Below are positions 1 through 6,648 of a stretch of 15,813 nucleotides of DNA, piece by piece. Under the pieces are notes generated by a model, which was given only the letters and a program-made list of their open reading frames with translations, was not told the DNA's origin and searched no databases. Source of the stretch: JBCDBL01 sp039183635 (GTDB lineage: Bacteria; Pseudomonadota; Alphaproteobacteria; Caulobacterales; Parvularculaceae); contig JBCDBL010000102.1 in NCBI GenBank assembly GCA_039183635.1, positions 1 to 15,813 of the forward strand, given 5' to 3'. Both the position numbers and the translations under genes were made by a program. Each line of letters starts with the position of its first letter. Positions within the stretch are counted from its first letter, which is position 1.

Positions 1-201
1 AAGCAAGAGGGCGTCGTTGTGTTCGACATCTTCCCCCGGAACGGCGCCTCCATGGTGCTCGACATCGCCGCCGCCCTCGACGGCGGGCCGCGCCCCAAGG
101 GCATTTACGCCGAACGCGGACGGCTCGACGACATCTTCCGCGCACTCACCTCCTCAGACGTCGCGGCGGCAACGCCCAAAGACGCCAACACAGACGCCTG
201 A
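1..201 (+). CDS. ABC transporter ATP-binding protein, C-terminal fragment (GldA-like)
   Basis: This is the last 66 codons of a gene whose start lies left of the window. The frame is open from base 1 and ends at TGA 199-201. The visible part runs KQEGVVVFDIFPRNGAS and then a stretch ending in GRLDDIFRALTSSD, which resembles the short C-terminal tail after the nucleotide-binding domain in GldA/CcmA-type ATPases ('leDvFlrLT'-like). No Walker or signature motif is inside the window, so the ATPase call rests on this tail and on the neighbours: an ABC-2 permease begins 6 nt later, followed by GldG and DUF4340 proteins, which are normally encoded next to such an ATPase. It would supply ATP hydrolysis to the membrane complex from the cytoplasmic face. 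The operon context makes this fairly safe, but the subfamily is inferred. Confidence 0.72.
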   Translation, partial: KQEGVVVFDIFPRNGASMVLDIAAALDGGPRPKGIYAERGRLDDIFRALTSSDVAAATPKDANTDA

Positions 202-207
202 TCCGCT

Positions 208-948
208 ATGCACCAAATTATTCCCGTCTTCAAACGCGAGCTTTACGGCTATTTCGCCTCGCCCGTCGCCTATGTCTTCATCGTCACGTTTCTGATGGCC
301 TCGGGCCTGTCGACATTCTACCTCGGCCGGTTTTTTGAAAGCGGCCAGGCGAGCCTTGCGCCGTTTTTTGCGTTTCATCCGTGGCTCTATCTTTTTCTGT
401 TGCCCGCCCTCGCCATGCGTCTGTGGGCCGAAGAGCTGAAATCCGGCACGATGGAGCTGTTGCTCACCCTGTCGGCGCCGACATCGGCCGCCGTCATCGG
501 CAAGTTCCTCGCCGCCTGGGGCTTCGCCGGCCTCGCCCTCGTTCTGACCGCGCCGATCTGGATCACCGTCAATCTTCTGGGCGCTCCCGACAACGGCGCG
601 ATCCTCGCCGGCTACATCGGCAGCTTCCTGATGGCAGGCGGGTACATTGCGATCAGCGCCTGCCTGTCGGCGACAACGTCGAGCCAGGTGACCGCCTTCG
701 TTTTGTCCGTCGCCGTCTGTTTCATGTTCACCCTCGCCGGCCTGCCCATCGTCGCCGACGGGTTCGAGGCCTTCGCCTCCCCGGCCCTCGCCGACCTCCT
801 CGCCTCGTTCAGCTTCCTCACCCAGTTCGACGCCATGCAGCGCGGGGTGATCGAGGCCAGGGCGCTGTTCTTTTTCACAAGCCTCATCGCCGCCTGGCTC
901 GCCGTAAACGTCATCTTGATCGAGACCCGCAAAGGGGGCCGGATATGA
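208..948 (+). CDS. ABC-2 type permease (GldF-like)
   Basis: A 246-residue integral membrane protein of the usual GldF length. The N-terminus FKRELYGYFASPVAYVFI is the typical start of this family: a short cytoplasmic amphipathic segment with an SP(I/V)AYVF motif leading into the first membrane helix. About six hydrophobic segments follow, and the cytoplasmic motif WAEELKSGTMELLLTLSAP after helix 2 is the conserved EE-SGT-E-L-L-T-P signature of ABC-2 permeases that contacts the ATPase. The protein ends in ETRKGGRI, a positive cytoplasmic tail. It would be the transmembrane subunit of the ATPase encoded 6 nt upstream. The ATG at 208 has only a weak Shine-Dalgarno, consistent with translational coupling to the upstream stop. 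Its last bases overlap the start of the GldG gene (ATGA). The substrate is unknown. Confidence 0.88.
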   Translation: MHQIIPVFKRELYGYFASPVAYVFIVTFLMASGLSTFYLGRFFESGQASLAPFFAFHPWLYLFLLPALAMRLWAEELKSGTMELLLTLSAPTSAAVIGKFLAAWGFAGLALVLTAPIWITVNLLGAPDNGAILAGYIGSFLMAGGYIAISACLSATTSSQVTAFVLSVAVCFMFTLAGLPIVADGFEAFASPALADLLASFSFLTQFDAMQRGVIEARALFFFTSLIAAWLAVNVILIETRKGGRI

Positions 949-2876
949 GCGCGCCCGCCGAGAACGGCTTGTCCAGCGCCCGGGCCGGCGCCATCGCCGT
1001 CGTCTTGATCGCGGTCCTGTTCCTCAGCCTCAACGTCATTGCGGAAAGGGCGCTCACCGGCGCGCGCCTCGATTTCACCGAAAACCGCGTCTACAGCTTG
1101 AGCCAGGGCGCAAGAACGCTCCTAAAGGACATTGAAGAGCCTATCGATCTCACACTTTATTATTCGCGGGAGACCGCGCGGGAGTACGCCCCGGTTCAGG
1201 CCCACAGCGTGCGCGTGCGCGACATGCTCGAGACCTTCGAGGCGCTGTCCGGCGGAAAACTTCGGGTGCGTCAGGTGGAGCCCGCGCCGTTTTCCGAAGA
1301 AGAGGACGAGGCGAACGCCGCCGGGATCACCGCCGTGCCGACCCAGCTGGGCGAGGCCGTTTATTTCGGCGTCGTCGGGGAGAACAGCGTCGACGGGCGG
1401 GAGATCATCCCCTTCCTGGCGCCGGAGCGCGATGCGTTTTTAGAATACGACCTTATACGGATGATCGACCGTCTTAACCGCCCGACATTGCCGAAGGTGG
1501 GCCTTCTCACGACGTTACCTCTCGCCGGGGGGGCGGGCGGGCCGCAGGCGGCGCTGGCCGGCGGCGGCGGGCCGTTGCAGATCTACACATTACTGACGGA
1601 AGCTTACGACATCGTAACTTTGAGCGCGGACCTGTCCGCTGACGACCTTCTTGAGATCGAAACCCTGATCATCGCCCAGCCCCCGGCGATGTCCGACGCC
1701 GCGGTCTACGCCATCGACCAGTTTGTGCTGCGTGGCGGGCGGGCGATGGTGTTTCTCGACCCCGTGGCGCAACTCGCCAGCAGCGGCGGGTTCCCCGGCG
1801 GACCGCCGCCGATCGAGGGCGACCCGGATGCTCTGCGGCCGTTGCTTACCGCCTGGGGCGTCGATTTCGCCGCCGACCGCGCCGTCCTTGACATGGAGCG
1901 GGCGCTCGCCGTCGGCGTCATGGAGGACGGACGCCAGGTGGCGCGGCCCTATCCCCTCTGGCTCGATCTTCTGCCCCAGGACTTTGACGCCGCGGACCCG
2001 GCGACGGCGGACCTCGCCCGGACGATCCGTATGGGCGGGGCCGGTTTTTTCATCGGTCGCGAAGACGCCGCGGCGACCTTCACGCCGCTCATCCAAACCT
2101 CGGAGCTGTCGATGGCGGTGGACGCCGCCCGCGTCGCCTTCGACCCACAGCCGTTGGACTTGCTCCGCATGTTCGCACCCAGCAGCGACCGCTACGCCCT
2201 CGCCGCACGGATCACCGGCGGCGCGCCCTCGGCCTTCGGCGATGCGCCGCCGCAAGACGCGCCAACCGAGGACGGCGGCGGCGCTGAGCATATCGCGGAG
2301 ATCGCAAGCGGGCTTAACGTCATACTGGTCGCCGACGCCGATCTGCTCGACGACCGGTTTTACATCACCGACAACGGCCTGTTCGTCAGCGTCACCGCCG
2401 ACAACGGCTCCTTTGTCCTGAACGCCGTGGACAACCTTCTGGGCTCGGACAATCTGCGCGCCCTGCGCGCCAGGGCGCCCGCCAACCGGCCGATGACCGC
2501 CATCGAAGATCTGCGCCGGGCCGCCGACGAACGCATGCTGGAGGAAGAAGAACGGCTTGAAGCCGAGCTTGCCTCCACCGAGGCGCGCCTTGAGGAGCTT
2601 GAGCGTCAGGGCAAGCTGTCGGACAGCGTGTTCGCCGCCCCGACAGCCGAAGAGCAGACGGAGATCGCCCGGTTCCAGGCGGAGGTGCTGCGCATCCGCG
2701 GCGACCTGCGCCGGGTCCAGCAGGATCTCAGCAAGGATATCGACGCCCTGAAAGGCCGCCTTATTTTCTTCAATGTCTGGGCGGCGCCCCTGGCGTTCGG
2801 CCTTATCGCCGTCGGTTTCGCGTTGCGGCGACGCGCGCGCACGGCTGCAAAGACGGACAAGGGAGCAACGGCATGA
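945..2876 (+). CDS. GldG-family ABC transporter auxiliary protein
   Basis: A 643-residue protein with one N-terminal membrane helix (about residues 14-33), a large presumably periplasmic domain, and one C-terminal helix (about 607-627) followed by a basic tail RRRARTAAK. The segment after helix 1, LDFTENRVYSLSQGARTLL, is the hallmark of the ABC_transp_aux/GldG family, and VGLLTTLPL and GGRAMVFLDP match its later conserved blocks. A charged coiled coil (about 519-556, then 565-600) precedes the last helix, and Gly/Pro-rich insertions lie near residues 190-205 and 280-290. I place the start at ATG 945, which forms a four-base ATGA overlap with the permease stop. The same frame is open further upstream to 381, but that part overlaps the permease out of frame and has no membrane-anchor logic. 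It probably works as an extracytoplasmic partner of the ABC complex. Confidence 0.85.
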   Translation: MSAPAENGLSSARAGAIAVVLIAVLFLSLNVIAERALTGARLDFTENRVYSLSQGARTLLKDIEEPIDLTLYYSRETAREYAPVQAHSVRVRDMLETFEALSGGKLRVRQVEPAPFSEEEDEANAAGITAVPTQLGEAVYFGVVGENSVDGREIIPFLAPERDAFLEYDLIRMIDRLNRPTLPKVGLLTTLPLAGGAGGPQAALAGGGGPLQIYTLLTEAYDIVTLSADLSADDLLEIETLIIAQPPAMSDAAVYAIDQFVLRGGRAMVFLDPVAQLASSGGFPGGPPPIEGDPDALRPLLTAWGVDFAADRAVLDMERALAVGVMEDGRQVARPYPLWLDLLPQDFDAADPATADLARTIRMGGAGFFIGREDAAATFTPLIQTSELSMAVDAARVAFDPQPLDLLRMFAPSSDRYALAARITGGAPSAFGDAPPQDAPTEDGGGAEHIAEIASGLNVILVADADLLDDRFYITDNGLFVSVTADNGSFVLNAVDNLLGSDNLRALRARAPANRPMTAIEDLRRAADERMLEEEERLEAELASTEARLEELERQGKLSDSVFAAPTAEEQTEIARFQAEVLRIRGDLRRVQQDLSKDIDALKGRLIFFNVWAAPLAFGLIAVGFALRRRARTAAKTDKGATA

Positions 2877-3928
2877 GCGCGACCTCACCGGGCCTGAAAC
2901 GCCTCGCAACACTTGCCGGCGCCGCCGGCGCGGCCGCCGTTCTCGCCATCGCCCTCGTCGCCCTTGAAGACCGCGGCGGAGAGGCCGGCCGGCTCGACGA
3001 TGCGATGTTTCCCGATTTCACCGACGCGGCCCTCGGCGCGGCGCGCAAGATCGCCGTCGCCTCCGGGGACGAGACGTTCCACGCCGTGTTCGACGAGGCC
3101 GCCGGCTGGCGCATTGCGGAAAAGGGCGGCTACCCCGCCGCCCCGGGCGCCGTGCGGCAAACCTTGCTGGACCTCCAGCGCCTCACCCGTCTTACGACGA
3201 AAACGGACAATCCGGACTGGCACGACGCCCTCGGCCTTGGGGCGCCGCAGGACGGTGGGAACGCTTTATCGATCGCCGTCCTCGACGCCCAGGACCGCAC
3301 CATCGCCGATATTCTGATCGGCGAGCGCGCCGGCGCCCAGCGCTTTTCCGCCGACAGCCTGACGCCGAAAACCTATGTGCGCCGGCCGGGGGACGATCAA
3401 ACATATCTCGCCGAAGGCCGCCTGTCGGCGCCCCGGGCGTTAGAGGACTGGCTCGCTCTCGACATTCTTAACATCGAACGCAAAGACATTGCGGCCGTCG
3501 ACGTCTCCCCCGCCGCCGGCCCCGCCTATCGCCTGGCGCGGACGTCTGCGGAGGAGGATGTTCTCACCCTCGCCGACATGCCTGAGGGACGGGAGCTGTC
3601 TTATCCTTCAGCCGGCAACCGCATCGCATTTGCAATCGCCAATCTTGACGTGACGGACGTCATGTTGCGCGATCAGCTGCCCTCCGCAGGGCAGAGCGAG
3701 ATCACCTATACGCTTTTCGGTGGCGCGAAAATCACCGTCACGCCGTTCAAGCTTGAAGACGATAGCTATGTCGTTCTGTCTGCGGAAGGTCCGGACGCCG
3801 CCGCGATCAACGCCAAGGCCGAAGGTTGGGCCTTCGGGACGCCGATTTTCGCGTACTCGGCGTTCGAGACAAAGCTGGAGGACCTGCTCGCGCCTTTAGC
3901 GGAGGACGGCGCGGAGGATGCGAATTGA
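2873..3928 (+). CDS. DUF4340 domain-containing membrane-anchored protein
   Basis: A 351-residue protein with one N-terminal membrane helix (about residues 11-31) and a large presumed periplasmic domain. The pattern GWRIAEKGGYPAAPGAV followed by a leucine-rich helix, then DALGLG, is the recurring motif of DUF4340 domains (W-x-x-x-Y-P-A-x-x-x-x-V, then LGL). DUF4340 proteins are commonly encoded directly after GldG homologues, as here, and the gene starts inside the GldG stop (ATGA at 2873-2876), so the two are translationally coupled. A second copy of the DUF4340 fold seems likely in the C-terminal half from its length. It contains no catalytic motif that I can identify. The inferred role is a structural or substrate-binding component of the Gld-type ABC system. 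The family call is good; the function is unknown. Confidence 0.8.
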   Translation: MSATSPGLKRLATLAGAAGAAAVLAIALVALEDRGGEAGRLDDAMFPDFTDAALGAARKIAVASGDETFHAVFDEAAGWRIAEKGGYPAAPGAVRQTLLDLQRLTRLTTKTDNPDWHDALGLGAPQDGGNALSIAVLDAQDRTIADILIGERAGAQRFSADSLTPKTYVRRPGDDQTYLAEGRLSAPRALEDWLALDILNIERKDIAAVDVSPAAGPAYRLARTSAEEDVLTLADMPEGRELSYPSAGNRIAFAIANLDVTDVMLRDQLPSAGQSEITYTLFGGAKITVTPFKLEDDSYVVLSAEGPDAAAINAKAEGWAFGTPIFAYSAFETKLEDLLAPLAEDGAEDAN

Positions 3929-3962
3929 CGGGGACGGAAAATATTGCACGCCTTGAGGCCGC

Positions 3963-4916
3963 ATGAACGCCGTTCTTTTCATCGCCGCGCCGATTTTTGC
4001 GCTGATCGCCGCCGGGTTCTTCGCAGGGCGCGGCGGATTCTTGACCCCTGAAGACGCCCACGGCCTCAACCGATTTGTATTCCTGTTCGCAATGCCTGCA
4101 GCGACATTCGCCTTCGCTGCAGGCAGCCCGCCGCCCACATTGGCCGCTGCACCTTTCGCATTGTCTTACCTCGTCGTCGCCGTCTTCGCCATGGCCGCAG
4201 GGTTCGCGATCGGACGGTTTGTCTTCAAGCTCACCCCGGCGGCGGCCGGCGTGCACGCCTATTGCGGCGTTCTGGCGAACGCGGTTTTTCTCGGCCTGCC
4301 GATCGCCCTGTCCGTGGAGGGCTGGGCGACGCCGTACCTCGTCCTGATGCTGATGGAAGGCGGGGTCATCGTGACCCTGGGCGCGGCGCTGAGTGCATTG
4401 CCGGACGCCACGGGCCGCGAGGGTGCTAATGTCGCCCAAAGCCTGCGCATGGCGGCGCGCGGCGTCATACGCAACCCGATTATTCTCGGTCTGGTCGCAG
4501 GGTTCGGCCTGTCGTTTTCGGGCCTCGCCCTGCCGGCGCCGGCGATGACGTTTTTCGAATTGCTAGCCGCGGCGGCCGCGCCGGCGGCGCTGTTCTCCCT
4601 CGGCGCAACCCTCTCAGAGCGCGGCGCTGAGCCCAGCGGCAAGGGACAGGGCGAGGCCGCCAACATCGCCGCCATCGCCGTGATCAAACTCGCCGTCCTT
4701 CCCGCCGGCGCCTGGCTGTTGGCGAGCCGCTTCGCCGATCCGCCGGACGCCTGGATGGGCGCGTTGTTGTTGTTCACAAGTCTGCCGGTGGGAGCGATGG
4801 TCTATGTCCAGGCGACGCGACGGGGCATTTACACCGGCGTCGCCGCCGCCGCCCTTGGCGTCACCACGATATTATCCGTCATCACCGTATCGACGGTGCT
4901 GGCTGTGTTCGCCTAA
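3963..4916 (+). CDS. AEC family transporter (auxin efflux carrier-like permease)
   Basis: A 317-residue, very hydrophobic protein with about ten membrane helices, the standard length for bacterial AEC (auxin efflux carrier/malonate-type) permeases. Family features seen: an N-terminal helix PIFALIAAGFFAGR, then LNRFVFLFAMPAATF, the first-half motif YCGVLANAVFLGLPI (the usual N-x-x-F-x-G-x-P element), and RNPIILGLVAGFGLSF, which begins the second five-helix repeat (the 'KNPLIIA-G' element). A GAMVYVQA motif near residue 277 matches the 'A-N-x-Y-x-x-A' region. Such carriers export or import small organic acids; the substrate cannot be read from the sequence. The gene begins 34 nt after the DUF4340 stop on the same strand, with a weak GAGG four bases before ATG, so it may be the last gene of the same transcript. 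It converges on the next gene with a gap of only 2 nt. Confidence 0.85.
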   Translation: MNAVLFIAAPIFALIAAGFFAGRGGFLTPEDAHGLNRFVFLFAMPAATFAFAAGSPPPTLAAAPFALSYLVVAVFAMAAGFAIGRFVFKLTPAAAGVHAYCGVLANAVFLGLPIALSVEGWATPYLVLMLMEGGVIVTLGAALSALPDATGREGANVAQSLRMAARGVIRNPIILGLVAGFGLSFSGLALPAPAMTFFELLAAAAAPAALFSLGATLSERGAEPSGKGQGEAANIAAIAVIKLAVLPAGAWLLASRFADPPDAWMGALLLFTSLPVGAMVYVQATRRGIYTGVAAAALGVTTILSVITVSTVLAVFA

Positions 4917-4918
4917 GC

Positions 4919-5350
4919 TTAAAACAAAACAGCGCCGGCCTGGTGCGCAGCCATAGCCGCCCACACCGCCGCCCCCGGCGCCATGCCGATGCCGACGCCG
5001 TTCACAAACCGCGCGCCCCAGGGCGGCGGCGTTCCATCCGGCGCCGCCAGAAGCCCCTGCAAGGCGAGCGCAACGCCGCGCTGGGCGAGAAAGTTGGCAT
5101 AACCGGCGACATAAATGGCGAAATAGGACCCCACCAGGAAAAACAGGGCGGCTTTTACGGTGAAAAACGCCTCAAACCCGAGGCGGGTCATCATCAAGCC
5201 CCCGGCGATCCACCAGGCGTAAAAGGCGAGGCGCGCGTTCAAGCGCTTCATCGGCGCAAACCGCGCCGCCGCCATCTCCCGTGCAACAGGTCCCATGCCC
5301 CAATCCGAAACAGACGTTAACCGTTCGTTAAGGATACGGGCAAAAACCAT
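4919..5350 (-). CDS. Unrecognised small membrane protein, downstream of bioB
   Basis: Up to 143 residues, not recognised as a named family. Two clear membrane helices occupy about residues 41-60 and 64-86 (FYAWWIAGGLMM; AALFFLVGSYFAIYVAGYA), followed by a glutamine/leucine helix and a glycine/alanine-rich C-terminal stretch that may be a third helix. The start is uncertain: ATG at 5350 lies 14 nt after the bioB stop and has no Shine-Dalgarno, while in-frame ATGs at 5296, 5275 and 5251 would still keep both helices. A perfect TTAA-N7-TTAA sequence lies at 5317-5331, which would be coding if 5350 is used but promoter-proximal if 5296 is used. Same strand and close spacing suggest co-transcription with bioB, but nothing links it to biotin chemistry. 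Confidence 0.62.
   Translation of the reverse strand: MVFARILNERLTSVSDWGMGPVAREMAAARFAPMKRLNARLAFYAWWIAGGLMMTRLGFEAFFTVKAALFFLVGSYFAIYVAGYANFLAQRGVALALQGLLAAPDGTPPPWGARFVNGVGIGMAPGAAVWAAMAAHQAGAVLF
5317..5331. promoter_or_regulatory. CtrA-like TTAA-N7-TTAA box
   Basis: The sequence is TTAACCGTTCGTTAA, which fits the full CtrA consensus of alphaproteobacteria (TTAA-N7-TTAA) and is also an inverted repeat TTAAC-N5-GTTAA. It lies inside the first codons of the small membrane gene if that gene starts at 5350, or 21-35 nt upstream if it starts at 5296. A chance match is possible in an AT-rich patch, and no adjoining promoter is obvious. Confidence 0.35.
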
Positions 5351-5364
5351 GCCGAGCTTTGAAG

Positions 5365-6357
5365 CTAAGCCGTCGCCGCAGGCATCCCCGTCAGGCCCAA
5401 CCGCTCGAACAGCATATCGTCAGCATCGCGATCGGGATTGTCCGTGGTCAGGAGGCGCTCGCCCACGAAAATCGAATTGGCCCCGGCGAGGAAGCAAAGG
5501 GCCTGCATCTCGTCGCTCATGTTCTCCCGCCCCGCCGACAGGCGCACGACGGAGGCCGGCATCATGATGCGCGCCGCCGCCACGGTGCGGATGAAATCGA
5601 ACGGATGCAGCGCTTTTGAACGGCCAAGGGGCGTGCCTTCCGTCGGCATCAGGGCGTTGACGGGGACGGAGCCCGGATGCTCCGGCAAGTTCGCCAGCGC
5701 CAGTAAAAACCCGACGCGATCGTCCTCGTCTTCCCCCATGCCGACAATCCCGCCGCAGCACACATTCACCCCGGCGGCGCGCACATGGGCGAGGGTGTCG
5801 AGACGATCCTCAAACGTGCGGGTCGTGATGACCTTGTCGTAATAGTCCGGTGACGTATCGATATTGTGGTTGTAATAATCAAGCCCTGCATCGGCCAGCG
5901 CCTCGGCCTGGGGGCCTGTCAGCATGCCAAGGGTCATACAGGTCTCAAGCCCGAGAGCCTTCACCTCCCGCACCATGTCGCAGACGGCGCCCATGTCCCG
6001 GTCTTTAGGAGACCGCCAGGCCGCGCCCATGCAATAGCGCGTGGCGCCGCCCTCCTTCGCCTTGCGCGCCTCCTCAAGCACCTTGTCCGTCGCCATCAGT
6101 TTCGACGCTTTCAGGCCGGTGTCGAAATGGGCCGACTGGTTGCAATAGCCGCAATCCTCAGGACATCCGCCGGTCTTGATGGACAGGAGCTGCGATTTTT
6201 GCACAGCGTTCGGATCGAAATATTTGCGGTGCAACGTCTGCGCCTGAAAGAGGAGGTCGTTGAACGGCGCCGCGAAAAGCGCCGCAGCCTCCTCGCGGGT
6301 CCAGTCATGGCGAATATCGGGGCGGATGTCGGGGCGTTCAAAGGCGTCGTAGGACAT
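5365..6357 (-). CDS. bioB: Biotin synthase (radical SAM)
   Basis: A 330-residue protein of normal BioB length that converts dethiobiotin to biotin by sulfur insertion, the last step of biotin synthesis, in the cytoplasm. The radical-SAM cluster motif GGCPEDCGYCNQSAHF supplies Cys65, Cys69 and Cys72. By alignment offset with the E. coli enzyme, the [2Fe-2S] ligands are also present: Cys109 (RYCMGAAWR), Cys140 (ETCMTLGML), Cys200 (NVCCGGIVGMGE) and the unusual arginine ligand Arg272 (VVRLSAGRE). YNHNIDTSPDYY and NALMPTEGTPL are further family signatures. All key residues are intact, so the enzyme should be active. The start at 6357 is the only early Met, and a promoter lies about 40-65 bases upstream. 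No other bio gene is in the window, so the other pathway steps must be encoded elsewhere or replaced by uptake of dethiobiotin or precursors. Confidence 0.96.
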   Translation of the reverse strand: MSYDAFERPDIRPDIRHDWTREEAAALFAAPFNDLLFQAQTLHRKYFDPNAVQKSQLLSIKTGGCPEDCGYCNQSAHFDTGLKASKLMATDKVLEEARKAKEGGATRYCMGAAWRSPKDRDMGAVCDMVREVKALGLETCMTLGMLTGPQAEALADAGLDYYNHNIDTSPDYYDKVITTRTFEDRLDTLAHVRAAGVNVCCGGIVGMGEDEDDRVGFLLALANLPEHPGSVPVNALMPTEGTPLGRSKALHPFDFIRTVAAARIMMPASVVRLSAGRENMSDEMQALCFLAGANSIFVGERLLTTDNPDRDADDMLFERLGLTGMPAATA

Positions 6358-6374
6358 GGAGGAAATCTCTTGGA

Positions 6375-6400
6375 ATGATCGGCCATAAAGGCATGATCAT
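6375..6400. repeat. Inverted repeat at the bioB promoter/start region
   Basis: Arms ATGATC (6375-6380) and GATCAT (6395-6400) with a 14-nt spacer. The right arm overlaps the proposed -10 of bioB and the rest covers its presumed transcription start, a position typical of an operator. The sequence does not resemble the BioR box (TTAT-CTATAA type) known from alphaproteobacteria. Arms are short, so chance is possible. Confidence 0.3.
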
Positions 6401-6423
6401 ATCGCTTCAACCTCGCCTTACAA
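6396..6423 (-). promoter_or_regulatory. Sigma70-like promoter for bioB
   Basis: Read on the minus strand: TTGTAA (6423-6418, four of six to TTGACA), a 16-bp spacer, then TATGAT (6401-6396, five of six to TATAAT). Transcription would start near 6389, giving a leader of roughly 30 nt before the bioB ATG. Confidence 0.5.
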
Positions 6424-6516
6424 GGGCTGAGAGAATCTCGATTTTTTCTTGAGACCGTCGCGTCTCACGCAGGTTTCGCCTATTTTGTCTTGCCGCAGTT
6501 TCGGCTCAGGGACGGG

Positions 6517-6577
6517 CCTTTTGTCAAAGGCGGCCCTCTGGGCCGCAGTCCGGCGATCGAAGATCCTTGACAAAAGG
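6517..6577. repeat. Nested inverted repeat (possible long hairpin)
   Basis: Outer arms CCTTTTGTCAA (6517-6527) and TTGACAAAAGG (6567-6577) are a perfect 11-bp inverted repeat 39 nt apart. Inside them lies a second perfect hairpin GCGGCCC-TCT-GGGCCGC (6530-6546, 7-bp stem, 3-nt loop). The left arm can alternatively pair with itself (CCTTT-TGTC-AAAGG, 6517-6530). It sits between the divergent bioB and thioesterase genes with no T run that would make it a normal terminator. It could be a REP/MITE-like palindromic element, a regulatory structure or a small RNA; none is shown. Confidence 0.5.
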
Positions 6578-6634
6578 GCTGCCCCTGGGCGAGCGTTCCA
6601 TCAAGATAAAACGATTAAAACTAAAATGTGTACG

Positions 6635-6640
6635 TATAAA
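6635..6640 (+). promoter_or_regulatory. Candidate -10 element for a leaderless transcript
   Basis: TATAAA (in GTATAAAATCACCCTATG) ends 8 nt before the thioesterase ATG at 6649, so a start site at the usual distance would fall on or next to the ATG. There is no Shine-Dalgarno before this ATG and the frame is closed by TAA at 6637-6639, so no earlier start exists. No convincing -35 was found. Confidence 0.3.
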
Positions 6641-6648
6641 ATCACCCT

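Noticed and set aside
381..944. Upstream extension of the GldG reading frame, open for 188 more codons
   Set aside because: It overlaps the well-supported permease out of frame and has arginine-rich, low-complexity composition. The ATGA coupling at 945 and the membrane helix right after it fix the start.
1590..2912. 440-codon open frame antisense to GldG
   Set aside because: A high-GC shadow frame: it is rich in Gly/Arg/Val with no domain or ribosome site, while the opposite strand carries a recognisable family.
6421..6440. CTGAGAG reminiscent of the TPP riboswitch core
   Set aside because: The partner elements (ACCTGA...GG) and the stem order are missing, and it is not upstream of a thiamine gene on the plus strand.
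6426..6455. Short GAGA-A-TCTC hairpin followed by a T run, like an intrinsic terminator on the plus strand
   Set aside because: The stem is four bases and no plus-strand gene ends upstream. It lies behind the bioB promoter.
6567..6595. Perfect TTGACA as a -35 for the thioesterase
   Set aside because: No -10 sequence occurs at 15-19 bp, and the hexamer is explained as part of the inverted repeat arm.
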